30,918 nucleotides of DNA from an uncultured Porphyromonadaceae bacterium. Its GTDB lineage: Bacteria; Bacteroidota; Bacteroidia; Bacteroidales; Muribaculaceae. Position numbers and translations under genes: made by a program. Of the stretch, positions 15,816 through 23,375 are shown piece by piece. Positions within the stretch are counted from its first letter, which is position 1. Each line of letters starts with the position of its first letter. The DNA is taken from contig UQGP01000030.1 in assembly GCA_900540625.1 (NCBI GenBank), forward strand, positions 1 through 30,918, read 5' to 3'. Below the pieces are notes generated by a model. That model saw nothing but the letters and a program-made list of their open reading frames with translations, did not search any database and was not told where the DNA came from.

Positions 15816-17603
15816 TTACATACGCTCGGGGACCTTGATGCCCAGCAGCGCTGTGGCTGTGCGAATTACGCGTGCGCTTTGGCGCGACAGCTCGAGGCGC
15901 AGCGAGCGTACGGCGGGGACTTCTTCGCCCAGGATGGTGTGGTCGTGGTAGAATTGATTGTACATCTTGACCACATCGTAGACGTAATTGGCGATGAGTG
16001 CGGGCGAGTAGGAGCGTCCGGCCTCGGCCACTACATCGGGGAAGTCGGCAAGGCGTTGTATCAGCGATACTTCCTTCTCGGTAGGCACCACGGCGCTGTA
16101 GTCGCCTATGGTGAGTCCCTTGTCGGCAGCCTTGCGCAGCACCGAGCAGATGCGGGCATAAGCGTATTGGATGAAGGGGCCGGTGTTGCCGTTGAAATCG
16201 ATGGATTCTTTGGGGTTGAAGGTGATGTTGCGGCGCGGGTCTACCTTGAGCAGGTAGTATTTGAGAGCGCCCATCCCGACGGTTTCGGCTATGGCATCGA
16301 TGTCGGCTTCGCTGAGTCCGTCAAGTTTGCCGGCCTGTTGTGCCACCTCGCGTGCTGTGTTCACCATATCGGCCATCAGGTCGTCGGCGTCGACGACGGT
16401 GCCTTCGCGGGACTTCATCTTGCCATCGGGCAGCTCGACCATTCCGTAGCTGAAGTGTACGAGGTCTTTGCCCCAGGCAAATCCGAGGCGGTCAAGCAGC
16501 AGCGACAGCACTTGGAAGTGGTAGTTTTGCTCGTTGCCGACCACGTATATCATCTTGTCGATGGGGAAGTCTTGGTAGCGGAGTTTGGCCGTGCCTATGT
16601 CCTGAGTCATATACACCGAGGTGCCGTCGCTGCGCAGCAGCAACTTGTGATCCAGTCCGGCATCGGTGAGGTCGGCCCAGACGCTACCGTCTTCGCGGCG
16701 ATACATTATGCCTTTTTCGAGGCCTTCGAGGACTTTTTCTTTGCCTTCGAGGTAGGTGTCGCTTTCGTAGTATATCTTGTCGAAATCGACGCCGAGGCGG
16801 CGGTATGTTTCGTCAAATCCGGCGTATACCCAGTCGTTCATCATCTTCCACAGGCGGCGTACTTCCGGGTCTTTGGCTTCCCAGCGGCGGAGCATTTCGC
16901 GTGCTTCGAGCATCAGCGGGGCTTGGTTTTTGGCCTCGTCTTCGCTCATACCTTTTTCCATCAGGGCCTTGACTTCTTCTTTGTAGTGTTTGTCAAAGAG
17001 GACGTAAAAGTCGCCGATAAGGTGGTCGCCCTTCTTGCCCGTGCTTTCGGGGGTGGCGTCGTTGCCCCATTTCTGCCAGGCCAGCATGGACTTGCATATA
17101 TGGATGCCGCGGTCGTTGACGATATTGGTCTTGACCACGCGATTGCCGCAGGCCTTGAGTATCTGAGCCAACGAGTAGCCCAGCAGGTTGTTGCGGACAT
17201 GGCCCAGGTGCAGTGGCTTATTGGTGTTGGGCGAGGAGTACTCGATCATCACCAACGGCGAGTCTGCGGTTGCGGCCTTGATGCCGAAGTCTTTTGTGGT
17301 CTCGATGGAGGCTAAGACTTTGTCCCAGAATGTGGGTGCTATGACGATATTGAGGAAGCCCTTGACGGCATTGTATCTTGCCACGGCCTCGGAGTGCTCG
17401 GCAAGGTAGGCGCCGATTTCGTTGGCTACGGCTTCGGGCGCCTTGCGCGCTGCTTTGACATATGGGAATACCACAACAGTGATATTGCCTTCGAATTCGC
17501 GGCGTGTGGCTTGGGTCTGTACTTGGTCGGCAGTGGTGTCGATGTCGTATAGTGCCTTGACGGCTGCCACAACTTCCCGGGCTATGATTGTATCTAATTG
17601 CAT
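15816..17603 (-). CDS. argS: Arginyl-tRNA synthetase
   Basis: 595 residues, a normal length for class Ia ArgRS, which charges tRNA-Arg. In order: the N-terminal Arg-tRNA synthetase domain (~1-90), the Rossmann catalytic core with SSPNTNKPLHLGH (HIGH-type motif HLGH at 132-135), the KMSKS-equivalent GKMKSREG near residue 396, and the C-terminal anticodon-binding DALR domain (~475-595) ending LLGIKVPERM. The start ATG at 17603 gives the canonical N-terminus. A TAAATTTG box lies about 65 nt upstream. Confidence 0.98.
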   Translation of the reverse strand: MQLDTIIAREVVAAVKALYDIDTTADQVQTQATRREFEGNITVVVFPYVKAARKAPEAVANEIGAYLAEHSEAVARYNAVKGFLNIVIAPTFWDKVLASIETTKDFGIKAATADSPLVMIEYSSPNTNKPLHLGHVRNNLLGYSLAQILKACGNRVVKTNIVNDRGIHICKSMLAWQKWGNDATPESTGKKGDHLIGDFYVLFDKHYKEEVKALMEKGMSEDEAKNQAPLMLEAREMLRRWEAKDPEVRRLWKMMNDWVYAGFDETYRRLGVDFDKIYYESDTYLEGKEKVLEGLEKGIMYRREDGSVWADLTDAGLDHKLLLRSDGTSVYMTQDIGTAKLRYQDFPIDKMIYVVGNEQNYHFQVLSLLLDRLGFAWGKDLVHFSYGMVELPDGKMKSREGTVVDADDLMADMVNTAREVAQQAGKLDGLSEADIDAIAETVGMGALKYYLLKVDPRRNITFNPKESIDFNGNTGPFIQYAYARICSVLRKAADKGLTIGDYSAVVPTEKEVSLIQRLADFPDVVAEAGRSYSPALIANYVYDVVKMYNQFYHDHTILGEEVPAVRSLRLELSRQSARVIRTATALLGIKVPERM

Positions 17604-17667
17604 ATTCGTGTGGTGGTGTGGGGTGTCGTTACCGACTCCCGGTGTGTATATTGGTGCATTTGAAATG

Positions 17668-17675
17668 CAAATTTA
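17668..17675 (-). promoter_or_regulatory. Probable -7 promoter box (TAAATTTG) for argS
   Basis: Read on the minus strand the octamer TAAATTTG followed by CA fits the consensus, 65 nt from the argS ATG. No TTG is visible at 20-nt spacing, so support is partial. Confidence 0.5.
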
Positions 17676-17768
17676 CGAATTTTTCGCGATGTCAGCTTCT
17701 TGTACAGGCAAAAACGCCGCCAAACTATGCCAATAAATCTAAAAGACGCTGCCGGGTGACAGCAAATA

Positions 17769-17826
17769 GGTCGGTATTTGCCAATACCCGTACAGGCGAC
17801 CGAATACCGAACGTCTGTACGGGTAT
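17769..17826. repeat. Interleaved inverted repeats (possible pseudoknot)
   Basis: Arm a (GGTCGGTATT, 17769-17778) pairs with a' (17803-17812, 9 of 10). Arm b (ATACCCGTACAG, 17784-17795) pairs perfectly with b' (17815-17826). The order a-b-a'-b' is interleaved. A competing small hairpin GGTATT-TGCC-AATACC lies at 17773-17788. The site is about 90 nt beyond the S41 peptidase stop and lacks a T-tract. Confidence 0.5.
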
Positions 17827-17913
17827 GGTATCTTCCGTGGGGGATATTGTCTTGCTTCGACGACTGTCTTGCTTCGACGGCTCGGGGCTGTGGCGGTTGT
17901 TCTGATGATTGCC

Positions 17914-19608
17914 TTATTTGCCGTCGATGGAGGATGTGTGCTTGTGGTTCTTGATGTATTGCAAGGCCGTATCGAGGGCGTCATTGGCTTTGACGGCGAT
18001 GTCGGGTATGGCGCCGTGTATGTCGTCTTCTTCGGCGTTCATCTGCCAAAAACGTTTGTAGGAGATGCCGCAGACCATCTTGGAGACGGGTAGGGCGTAT
18101 GCCAGTATCTCGCCGTAGCAGACGTTCATGCCTCCGGTTTCTTCGCCTATAACCATCCCGGCGCCACATTCCTTGAAGGTCCAGACAAAGGACGCACCGG
18201 CCGAGAATGTGGCGTTGGAAGACAGCACTATGACACGCCCGTCATAGTGTCCCTGTTCGCGCGTATAGGGGGTGTTGTACCAGGTCGAGTCAGCCTCGCC
18301 GTATGTCAGCGTGGTGGAGCTCATAGATGAGCCAAGCAATCTTAGTGTGGTTGGTGTAACTTTTATCAATCCTTTGGATATCTGGGTGAAGGGTTTGGGG
18401 CTGATGTATTTCAGCAGTACGTCGCCTACGTAATTGCTACCGCCGCCATTGGCTCGCGCATCAATGATGAGATTGTCGATATGTCGACGGCGCAGGGTGC
18501 TGAACATCGAGTCGGCAAAGGCCTCGATATTGTCTACGTCCTCGCAGGCGGGGAAGTCCATGATGGCCACATTTTTTGTCTCGTCGATGGTGAATGAGTA
18601 GTCTTTTTTGTATACATTCTTTCTTGTGGGGCAGCGGCGTTTGGCTTCGGTGAAGTCTACCGGCTCGAATGTGTGACGCATTGGCCGCTTGGCTCCTTGC
18701 GGCAGGTACTCGACATCGTAGCTATCAGCTTTGTATAGCGTGTAATACAAGCCTGAGAAGGAGTTGTTGATGCGTGCCAGACGAAAGGGCCGCCGCTCGC
18801 CGCTGACGTAGGGCAGCATCGATTCGATGATTTCGGAGGACGGAATGCCGTTGACGGATAGAATTTTGGCACCGCACGGTATTATGGAGTCAAGGCTTGA
18901 TTGGCAGGTGATTGTGCCGTCGGAAGCGACATCCATGTACACCGGCATATGCAGCGCCTTGGCGTTGACAAATACTTGCTGACCAGGGAAGAAAAGATTG
19001 GTGTGTCCGTCGCCGATCATAGCCACTAACGGAGCCATAACTTTGTAAGCCTCGGTGATGGTCAGCGAGTCGGGTAGGGATTTCTTTGCGGCATTGACGG
19101 CACGCATCAAGTCGGCTTGGCGACATGTCGAGAAGATGTCGGGATGCACCTGATCTATGGTGTATATGAGCGCGTCGATGTCAAATTGGACTTGCTGCCG
19201 CGACAGCAGCCCGGAGGGCGCGATTTTCAGCAACTCGGGGTTGGGATTGGTATAGGGGTCGGCGGCAGAGCGCTTGACAAGCACATGTGCCGTGTCGCCA
19301 TTGGTGGTCAGGATGTCCAGCGGTGCCGATTGCCACTCTTTTACCTCCAAGGTTACGGTGTCGATGTCGGATGCAAAAGATATTGTGCCTGCCGAGGTGT
19401 CAAAGATGTCTGGGTTTGTTTCGGGTGACACGTGCCACAATATTCCTTCGCGGTTTGAGCCGTTGAGCAGGATTCCTACGTTTTCCTGTGTGGTACGTAG
19501 TACGGGGGTGGAATTTTGTCGGTTGCTTTGACTGGGTGTTTCTGCAGCTATGACTGCCAAGGATGCCAGCCCAAGCCCTATGATGAGTGTGAGTGTTCGG
19601 TTGTTCAT
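17914..19608 (-). CDS. Exported S41-family peptidase
   Basis: 564 residues from the ATG at 19608, which is followed by a good signal peptide (NNRTLTLIIGLGLASLAVIAA). The frame is open a further 24 codons upstream to 19680, but those residues are polar and would precede the signal, so the internal start was chosen. The C-terminal half is an S41 (tail-specific/CtpA-related) peptidase domain. It has NLIIDARANGGGS, then VIVLSSNATFSAGASF with the probable nucleophile S469, then a GEETGGM motif. No lysine is seen four residues after the serine, so the catalytic arrangement is likely of the Ser-His-Glu type rather than the CtpA Ser-Lys dyad (inference). A PDZ-like region may lie around residues 235-280 (AKILSVNGIPSSEIIE). 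Likely periplasmic or surface; the substrate is unknown. Confidence 0.88.
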   Translation of the reverse strand: MNNRTLTLIIGLGLASLAVIAAETPSQSNRQNSTPVLRTTQENVGILLNGSNREGILWHVSPETNPDIFDTSAGTISFASDIDTVTLEVKEWQSAPLDILTTNGDTAHVLVKRSAADPYTNPNPELLKIAPSGLLSRQQVQFDIDALIYTIDQVHPDIFSTCRQADLMRAVNAAKKSLPDSLTITEAYKVMAPLVAMIGDGHTNLFFPGQQVFVNAKALHMPVYMDVASDGTITCQSSLDSIIPCGAKILSVNGIPSSEIIESMLPYVSGERRPFRLARINNSFSGLYYTLYKADSYDVEYLPQGAKRPMRHTFEPVDFTEAKRRCPTRKNVYKKDYSFTIDETKNVAIMDFPACEDVDNIEAFADSMFSTLRRRHIDNLIIDARANGGGSNYVGDVLLKYISPKPFTQISKGLIKVTPTTLRLLGSSMSSTTLTYGEADSTWYNTPYTREQGHYDGRVIVLSSNATFSAGASFVWTFKECGAGMVIGEETGGMNVCYGEILAYALPVSKMVCGISYKRFWQMNAEEDDIHGAIPDIAVKANDALDTALQYIKNHKHTSSIDGK

Positions 19609-19735
19609 TTGTTCATTTGTTTTGTGTCGTTGTCCACATATATGACGGATAGGGTAGCGGTTTGTGACACGTGTCTCCAAAAATATTTCGGCACTTGTGC
19701 CGCAGAATTCTTGCCCGTGTGTTTTGTGCCGAATT

Positions 19736-20359
19736 CTACAGCCCCGGGAGGGTGGGGTCGGGGAGCAGACGGAAGGTCATACGGTGTAATGGCGAAGGTC
19801 CGAATCGGGCGATGGCATCGCGGTGGTCGGCGGTGGGATATCCTTTGTTCGAGTCCCAGTGATACATAGGGTAGCGCTGTGCGGCCTCGTCCATAAAGGC
19901 GTCACGGCCGGTCTTGGCCAGCACGGAGGCGGCGGCGATATTTCCGAAACGTCCGTCGCCTTTGACGAAGGTTTGCCACGGGACATCGCGCCAGGGCGTG
20001 AAGCGGTTGCCATCGACGATAACGGCGCCGGGAGCTATGGACAGGGCGTCCAGAGCGCGATGCATTGCCAGAATGGAGGCACGCAGGATGTTGATGCGGT
20101 CGATTTCGGTGTTGTCCACCACGCCTATGCCGTAAGCTATGGCTTCGGACAAGATGACATTGCGCAGGGCCGTGCGGCGTGCGGCGCTCATCTGTTTTGA
20201 GTCGTTGAGCCATGGGTGTGTGAAGCCGTCGGGCAGGATTACGGCTGCCGCGTATACGGGTCCGGCGAGGCATCCTCGGCCGGCTTCATCGCATCCGGCT
20301 TCGTGTATGCCCGCGCAGTAGCAGGACGGCAGATGTAGAGGCTCGTTTCGCTTGGTCAT
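19736..20359 (-). CDS. rnhB: Ribonuclease HII
   Basis: 207 residues, standard length. Cleaves RNA in RNA-DNA hybrids and at single embedded ribonucleotides. The catalytic GCDEAGRGCLAGP motif supplies D24 and E25; the third acidic residue is in VIVDGNRF (residues ~113-120). A later segment, ASVLAKTGRDAFM, matches the conserved ASIxAKxxRD signature. The start ATG at 20359 is about 80 nt downstream of the tRNA-Asp terminator. It is followed by a 127-nt gap before the S41 gene. Confidence 0.96.
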   Translation of the reverse strand: MTKRNEPLHLPSCYCAGIHEAGCDEAGRGCLAGPVYAAAVILPDGFTHPWLNDSKQMSAARRTALRNVILSEAIAYGIGVVDNTEIDRINILRASILAMHRALDALSIAPGAVIVDGNRFTPWRDVPWQTFVKGDGRFGNIAAASVLAKTGRDAFMDEAAQRYPMYHWDSNKGYPTADHRDAIARFGPSPLHRMTFRLLPDPTLPGL

Positions 20360-20440
20360 TGTCTTTTGTGGTGCTTTGGGGCGTGCCTATCCGTCAGGGC
20401 AGGCATGGCGGCGTGTGCGTATTAGTGGAGCGTACATATG

Positions 20441-20493
20441 AAAAGAATGAGTAGCCGAAAACTGACCGAAGTCAATTAGACGATTACTCATTC
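20441..20493 (-). terminator. Probable terminator of tRNA-Asp
   Basis: On the minus strand GAATGAGTA and TACTCATTC (plus-strand arms 20485-20493 and 20445-20453) pair perfectly and are followed by TTTTC. The interior contains a small TGAC-CGAA-GTCA tetraloop hairpin (plus strand 20463-20474), so the structure is branched. It lies just past the tRNA 3' end. Confidence 0.65.
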
Positions 20494-20505
20494 TCCTCTC
20501 TCCTC

Positions 20506-20582
20506 TGGCGGTATGGACGGGACTCGAACCCGCGACCCCCTGCGTGACAGGCAGGTATTCTAACCAGCTGAACTACCACACC
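20506..20582 (-). tRNA. tRNA-Asp (anticodon GTC)
   Basis: The cloverleaf is complete. The acceptor GGTGTGG pairs with CCATACC (one G-U). The D arm contains GTTC/GAAT with the AGCTGGTTA loop. The anticodon stem CCTGC/GCAGG has loop CTGTCAC (GTC), and the T stem CGGG with TTCGAGT loop is intact. The discriminator is G and CCA is encoded (20506-20508), unlike the tRNA-Ala in this window. Confidence 0.96.
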
Positions 20583-20675
20583 GTGGAAAAATTCCTTTCT
20601 TGCGATTTCAAAATTTGGCGTCGACCTCTGCCGACTTCGGTCTCTCGCAAGGCAGACCGTTTTGCTTTTGCGATG

Positions 20676-20707
20676 CAAAGTTACGGCTCTTTTCGTTTCC
20701 CACCAAA
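20676..20707 (-). promoter_or_regulatory. Promoter of tRNA-Asp (TTTG-N20-TAACTTTG)
   Basis: On the minus strand TTTG (20704-20707) and TAACTTTG (20676-20683) are 20 nt apart, an exact consensus fit. The predicted start near 20670 leaves a 5' leader of about 85-90 nt before the tRNA, longer than for tRNA-Ala; the leader contains a CGGTCT/AGACCG stem. Confidence 0.78.
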
Positions 20708-20759
20708 TTTTTTGCAGAAAAAAACTAAAAAATTTTTTCGCCGGCTCGACAGTGTTTGG

Positions 20760-21056
20760 CTACTGCCCTGAGTATATGGAAGTTGGCTGTAATGTGGCGG
20801 CCATGCTTATTGCCACTGTTGCAAGTATGGCTACGGCAATAAGTATCCATGCGGTCTCTTTTCGCTGGTTCCAGCATATCCATGCGCACACGGCGGTGGC
20901 TGCCGTATATGCCGGAAAGGCCCACATAAGCGGGCGCAAGGGGCTGTCTGTCGCTGTCGCCAGTACCAATATGGGTCCGGTGATGCCGGTCAGGGCCACG
21001 CATACGCACAATATCGTCAGCCACAGCGGCCGCGGTTGTCGTGGTGTCTCGCTCAT
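20760..21056 (-). CDS. Small three-helix membrane protein of unknown function
   Basis: 98 residues with a short polar N-terminus (MSETPRQPRP) and three hydrophobic segments at about 11-33, 42-62 and 68-87. No family is recognised. The start overlaps the stop of the SDR epimerase gene by 4 nt (ATGA), the classic arrangement for translational coupling, which supports it being a real gene and the last member of the envelope cluster. The sequence just beyond its stop is rich in A- and T-runs, including an A6T6 stretch, which may help transcription end. A helper or anchor role for the glycan cluster is only a guess. Confidence 0.7.
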   Translation of the reverse strand: MSETPRQPRPLWLTILCVCVALTGITGPILVLATATDSPLRPLMWAFPAYTAATAVCAWICWNQRKETAWILIAVAILATVAISMAATLQPTSIYSGQ

Positions 21057-22111
21057 TTTTTGTGCTTTTTGGCTTGTTTTTTACCTTCGAGGTATGCCGC
21101 TACGGTGGCTTCGATGCCGCGTTCCAGCGAGAATTGCGGATTAAATCCGAAGTCACGTTGTGCGGGCGTGATGTCGCAGGTCCAATTGCGTTGGCGCATA
21201 ATTTTGAATTTGTCGCGGTTGAGTGTGGAGGCCTTGCCGCGAGCCACACCTATTTTCTCGGCGACAACACTGGCGGCATACACTGCCCACATGGGCAGGC
21301 ATATGGGGATGATGGCGCGACGGTGCAGATGTCGTGCCACAATTTGGCGGAATTCTTTCTGCGAGTATGAGCGATCTTCGCTGATGATATATTTGTGGTG
21401 CAGCACCTTTTGGGTGGGGGCTGCTATGGCGTCGAACATGGCCTGTACCAAATCGTCTACGTATATGAAGGTGAGCATCTGGCGCTTGTATCCGACGGCA
21501 AAGTCCCAATGAGCATCGATGCTTTTGATCATCATCAGGTAGTCTTTTTCGTGCGGGCCGTAGACACCGGTGGGGCGGAAGACTATCCACGGCACATCGG
21601 GGTGGGTGTCCAGGTAGGTCTCGCTCTTAATTTTGGAGACGCCGTAGCGTGTATTGGGCTGTGGAATGGTGTTGTCGTCCAAGGGGCGGCCGGAGTCTTC
21701 TTCGGCGGGACCGAGGGCGCTGAGCGAACTCATATACAGCAGCTTGTCCGGCAGGCGTCCGTCGCGGCGCAGCACTTCCACAAAGTCGGTGAAGTACTGA
21801 TAGTTGATGCGGTTGAAGTCCAGGAAATTGGCGCATTTTGTGGCGCCGAGGTTCCAGATGATATATTGCCAGCGTCCGTCGGGGGCTTGAGCGGCCAGAG
21901 TGGCGGCTACGGACTCGGGGTCGTCGTAATTGAGTACTACGAAGTGCAAGCGCGGGTCGTCGAGGTAGCGCCGCGAGGTGGAGGCGCGTACGCCCACCCA
22001 GGTGTCATAGCCCAATTCGAGGGCGCGTCGGGCTATAAATCCGCCGATAAATCCGCCGGCTCCGACTATAAGCAGTGTCTTCTCTTGTGTTGCGTTGTCT
22101 TGTTGCGTCAT
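21053..22111 (-). CDS. NAD(P)-dependent epimerase/dehydratase (extended SDR)
   Basis: 352 residues from the ATG at 22111. The frame continues to 22180, but that would overlap the upstream glycosyltransferase by 23 nt and add a polar stretch before the Rossmann fold, so the later start is preferred. The dinucleotide-binding GAGGFIG (residues 17-23) follows strand 1, and the catalytic YxxxK is YGVSK around residue 156, with the upstream serine in YMSSLSALGP. The family acts on nucleotide sugars or related metabolites (4-epimerase, dehydratase, reductase). The C-terminal ~80 residues are basic. Its place in the glycan cluster suggests supply or modification of a sugar; exact chemistry is not decidable. 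It overlaps the small membrane-protein gene by 4 nt. Confidence 0.87.
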   Translation of the reverse strand: MTQQDNATQEKTLLIVGAGGFIGGFIARRALELGYDTWVGVRASTSRRYLDDPRLHFVVLNYDDPESVAATLAAQAPDGRWQYIIWNLGATKCANFLDFNRINYQYFTDFVEVLRRDGRLPDKLLYMSSLSALGPAEEDSGRPLDDNTIPQPNTRYGVSKIKSETYLDTHPDVPWIVFRPTGVYGPHEKDYLMMIKSIDAHWDFAVGYKRQMLTFIYVDDLVQAMFDAIAAPTQKVLHHKYIISEDRSYSQKEFRQIVARHLHRRAIIPICLPMWAVYAASVVAEKIGVARGKASTLNRDKFKIMRQRNWTCDITPAQRDFGFNPQFSLERGIEATVAAYLEGKKQAKKHKK

Positions 22112-22157
22112 TGTGTCGTGTGTATGCGTAAGTGGTTGGTGTGGAGAGAGTGACGGC

Positions 22158-23309
22158 CTATGCGTGGCGTACGGCGTCAAGGGCTTTGAGATATGTATTC
22201 ATAGTCTGCCGGGCAAAGGTCTCGACGTTGAAGCGCTGTACGTATCTCAGTCCGCTGTCGGCCAGTGACTGATGCCAACGGCTGTCGCCGCATATTCGAG
22301 CCATTGCGTCGGCCATGGCCTCGGGGTCTTCGGGGTCGACGTACATTGCTCCGGGACCGCCGGCTTCTTCGAGGCAACTGCCGGTGGCGGCAACCACCGG
22401 AGTTCCGCAGCTCAGGGCCTCGACCACGGGCAGTCCGAAGCCCTCGTAGCGCGAGGGGTAGGCGGCACATGTGGCGGCGCTGTATAGCGCCGGAAGGTCG
22501 GCAAAGGGTATACCTTCGAGGATGTGCAGGCGATTTTGCAAGCCGTGGGCGGCGGCATAGCGGTCGATGTCGCGAGTATATGGGGTGCGGCGACCGACGA
22601 GCACCAGGTGGATGTCGCTGTCCAATGCGGCCAGCGCTTGTACGGTCAGCAGCTGATTTTTTCGAGCTTGGATGGTGCCTACACCGATGATGTACCGTTC
22701 GGGCAGGTTGTAGCGGCGGCGGATGTCTATGCGGGCGTACTCACCGGCAGGAACAAAGGAGGCGTCGACGCCTTGATACACGATGTCGATTTTGGCCGGG
22801 GCGATGCCGTAGTCGTTTACTAAGTCATCGCGTGTGCAGCGGCTGATGGCTATGATGCGCGTGGCGTTGATGGCGCTGTGGCGATATTTGTAGTCGTAGA
22901 TGGCGCGGTCCATGGCTTTGTAGTCCTTGGGACAGCGACGCCATATCAGGTCGTGGATGGTCACTACCGAGGCCAGTGACGGAATGCGGCGAATGTTCAG
23001 CGGCAATTCGTTGGACAGTCCGTGGTAGATGTCGGCGCCGATGTCTGCCAATTGGCCGGTAATGTCGAAGGTGCGCCATAGGGCACCGAAACGGCGGTCG
23101 ATGGCTTTGGCGGGCTCGACAAGGCTGACGCCCGGACGCTCGAGGATGGCGGCGAGGCGCGTGGTATCGCCGCCGGGAGACATCACGGCGTAATCGTGGT
23201 CGGGGTAGGCCGCGGACAGCGCATCGATGGCGTAGCGGCTGTAATTGCCCAGGCCGGTGGAGTTGCGTACGGCGCGTTTGCCGTCAAAAGCTATCAGTAG
23301 TTTTTCCAT
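22158..23309 (-). CDS. Glycosyltransferase family 4 (GT-B)
   Basis: 383 residues. The N-terminal half has a start resembling mannosyltransferase-type GT4 enzymes (LLIAFDGKRAVRNSTGLGNYSR); the middle has YIIGVGTIQARKN, the donor-domain start; the C-terminal half carries YEGFGLPVVEALSCGTPVV, whose E-x7-E motif binds the nucleotide-sugar donor. It transfers a sugar from an activated donor at the cytoplasmic face of the membrane. A TTG codon 6 nt upstream (23315) is also in frame, but the ATG at 23309 directly precedes strand 1 and is preferred. It lies 66 nt after the nucleoside kinase gene and 46 nt before the SDR gene. Confidence 0.92.
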   Translation of the reverse strand: MEKLLIAFDGKRAVRNSTGLGNYSRYAIDALSAAYPDHDYAVMSPGGDTTRLAAILERPGVSLVEPAKAIDRRFGALWRTFDITGQLADIGADIYHGLSNELPLNIRRIPSLASVVTIHDLIWRRCPKDYKAMDRAIYDYKYRHSAINATRIIAISRCTRDDLVNDYGIAPAKIDIVYQGVDASFVPAGEYARIDIRRRYNLPERYIIGVGTIQARKNQLLTVQALAALDSDIHLVLVGRRTPYTRDIDRYAAAHGLQNRLHILEGIPFADLPALYSAATCAAYPSRYEGFGLPVVEALSCGTPVVAATGSCLEEAGGPGAMYVDPEDPEAMADAMARICGDSRWHQSLADSGLRYVQRFNVETFARQTMNTYLKALDAVRHA

Positions 23310-23375
23310 ACCCAAAGGTACGCGTTTTTTTTGAAAGCGCCGCTTGTCGGGAGGACTTTGCGCCTCTCGCGTGGC

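Larger units (their letters stand above)
17604..17913. other. Intergenic region between argS and the S41 peptidase gene
   Basis: 310 nt. It contains the argS -7 box (17668-17675), the interleaved inverted repeats at 17769-17826 and a 15-bp tandem direct repeat TGTCTTGCTTCGACG at 17848-17862 and 17865-17879. No coding sequence is supported. Confidence 0.6.

Noticed and set aside
15879..17315. A 478-codon plus-strand open frame antisense to argS
   Set aside because: It lies entirely inside argS, whose domains and motifs are unmistakable. The antisense translation has no recognisable domain and reflects high-GC codon bias.
19681..19740. Repeated GAATTC and CGGCAC motifs between the S41 gene and rnhB
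   Set aside because: They are short, imperfectly arranged and compatible with chance; no promoter or terminator pattern is formed.
21395..22153. Long plus-strand frame opposite the SDR gene
   Set aside because: It is a shadow of the SDR coding sequence and spans part of the intergenic gap without any recognisable start context or domain.
23313..23320. TACCTTTG box directly before the GT4 start at 23309
   Set aside because: It matches TAnnTTTG, but there is no TTG about 20 nt upstream and it would give an almost leaderless mRNA. Internal operon position makes chance occurrence more likely.
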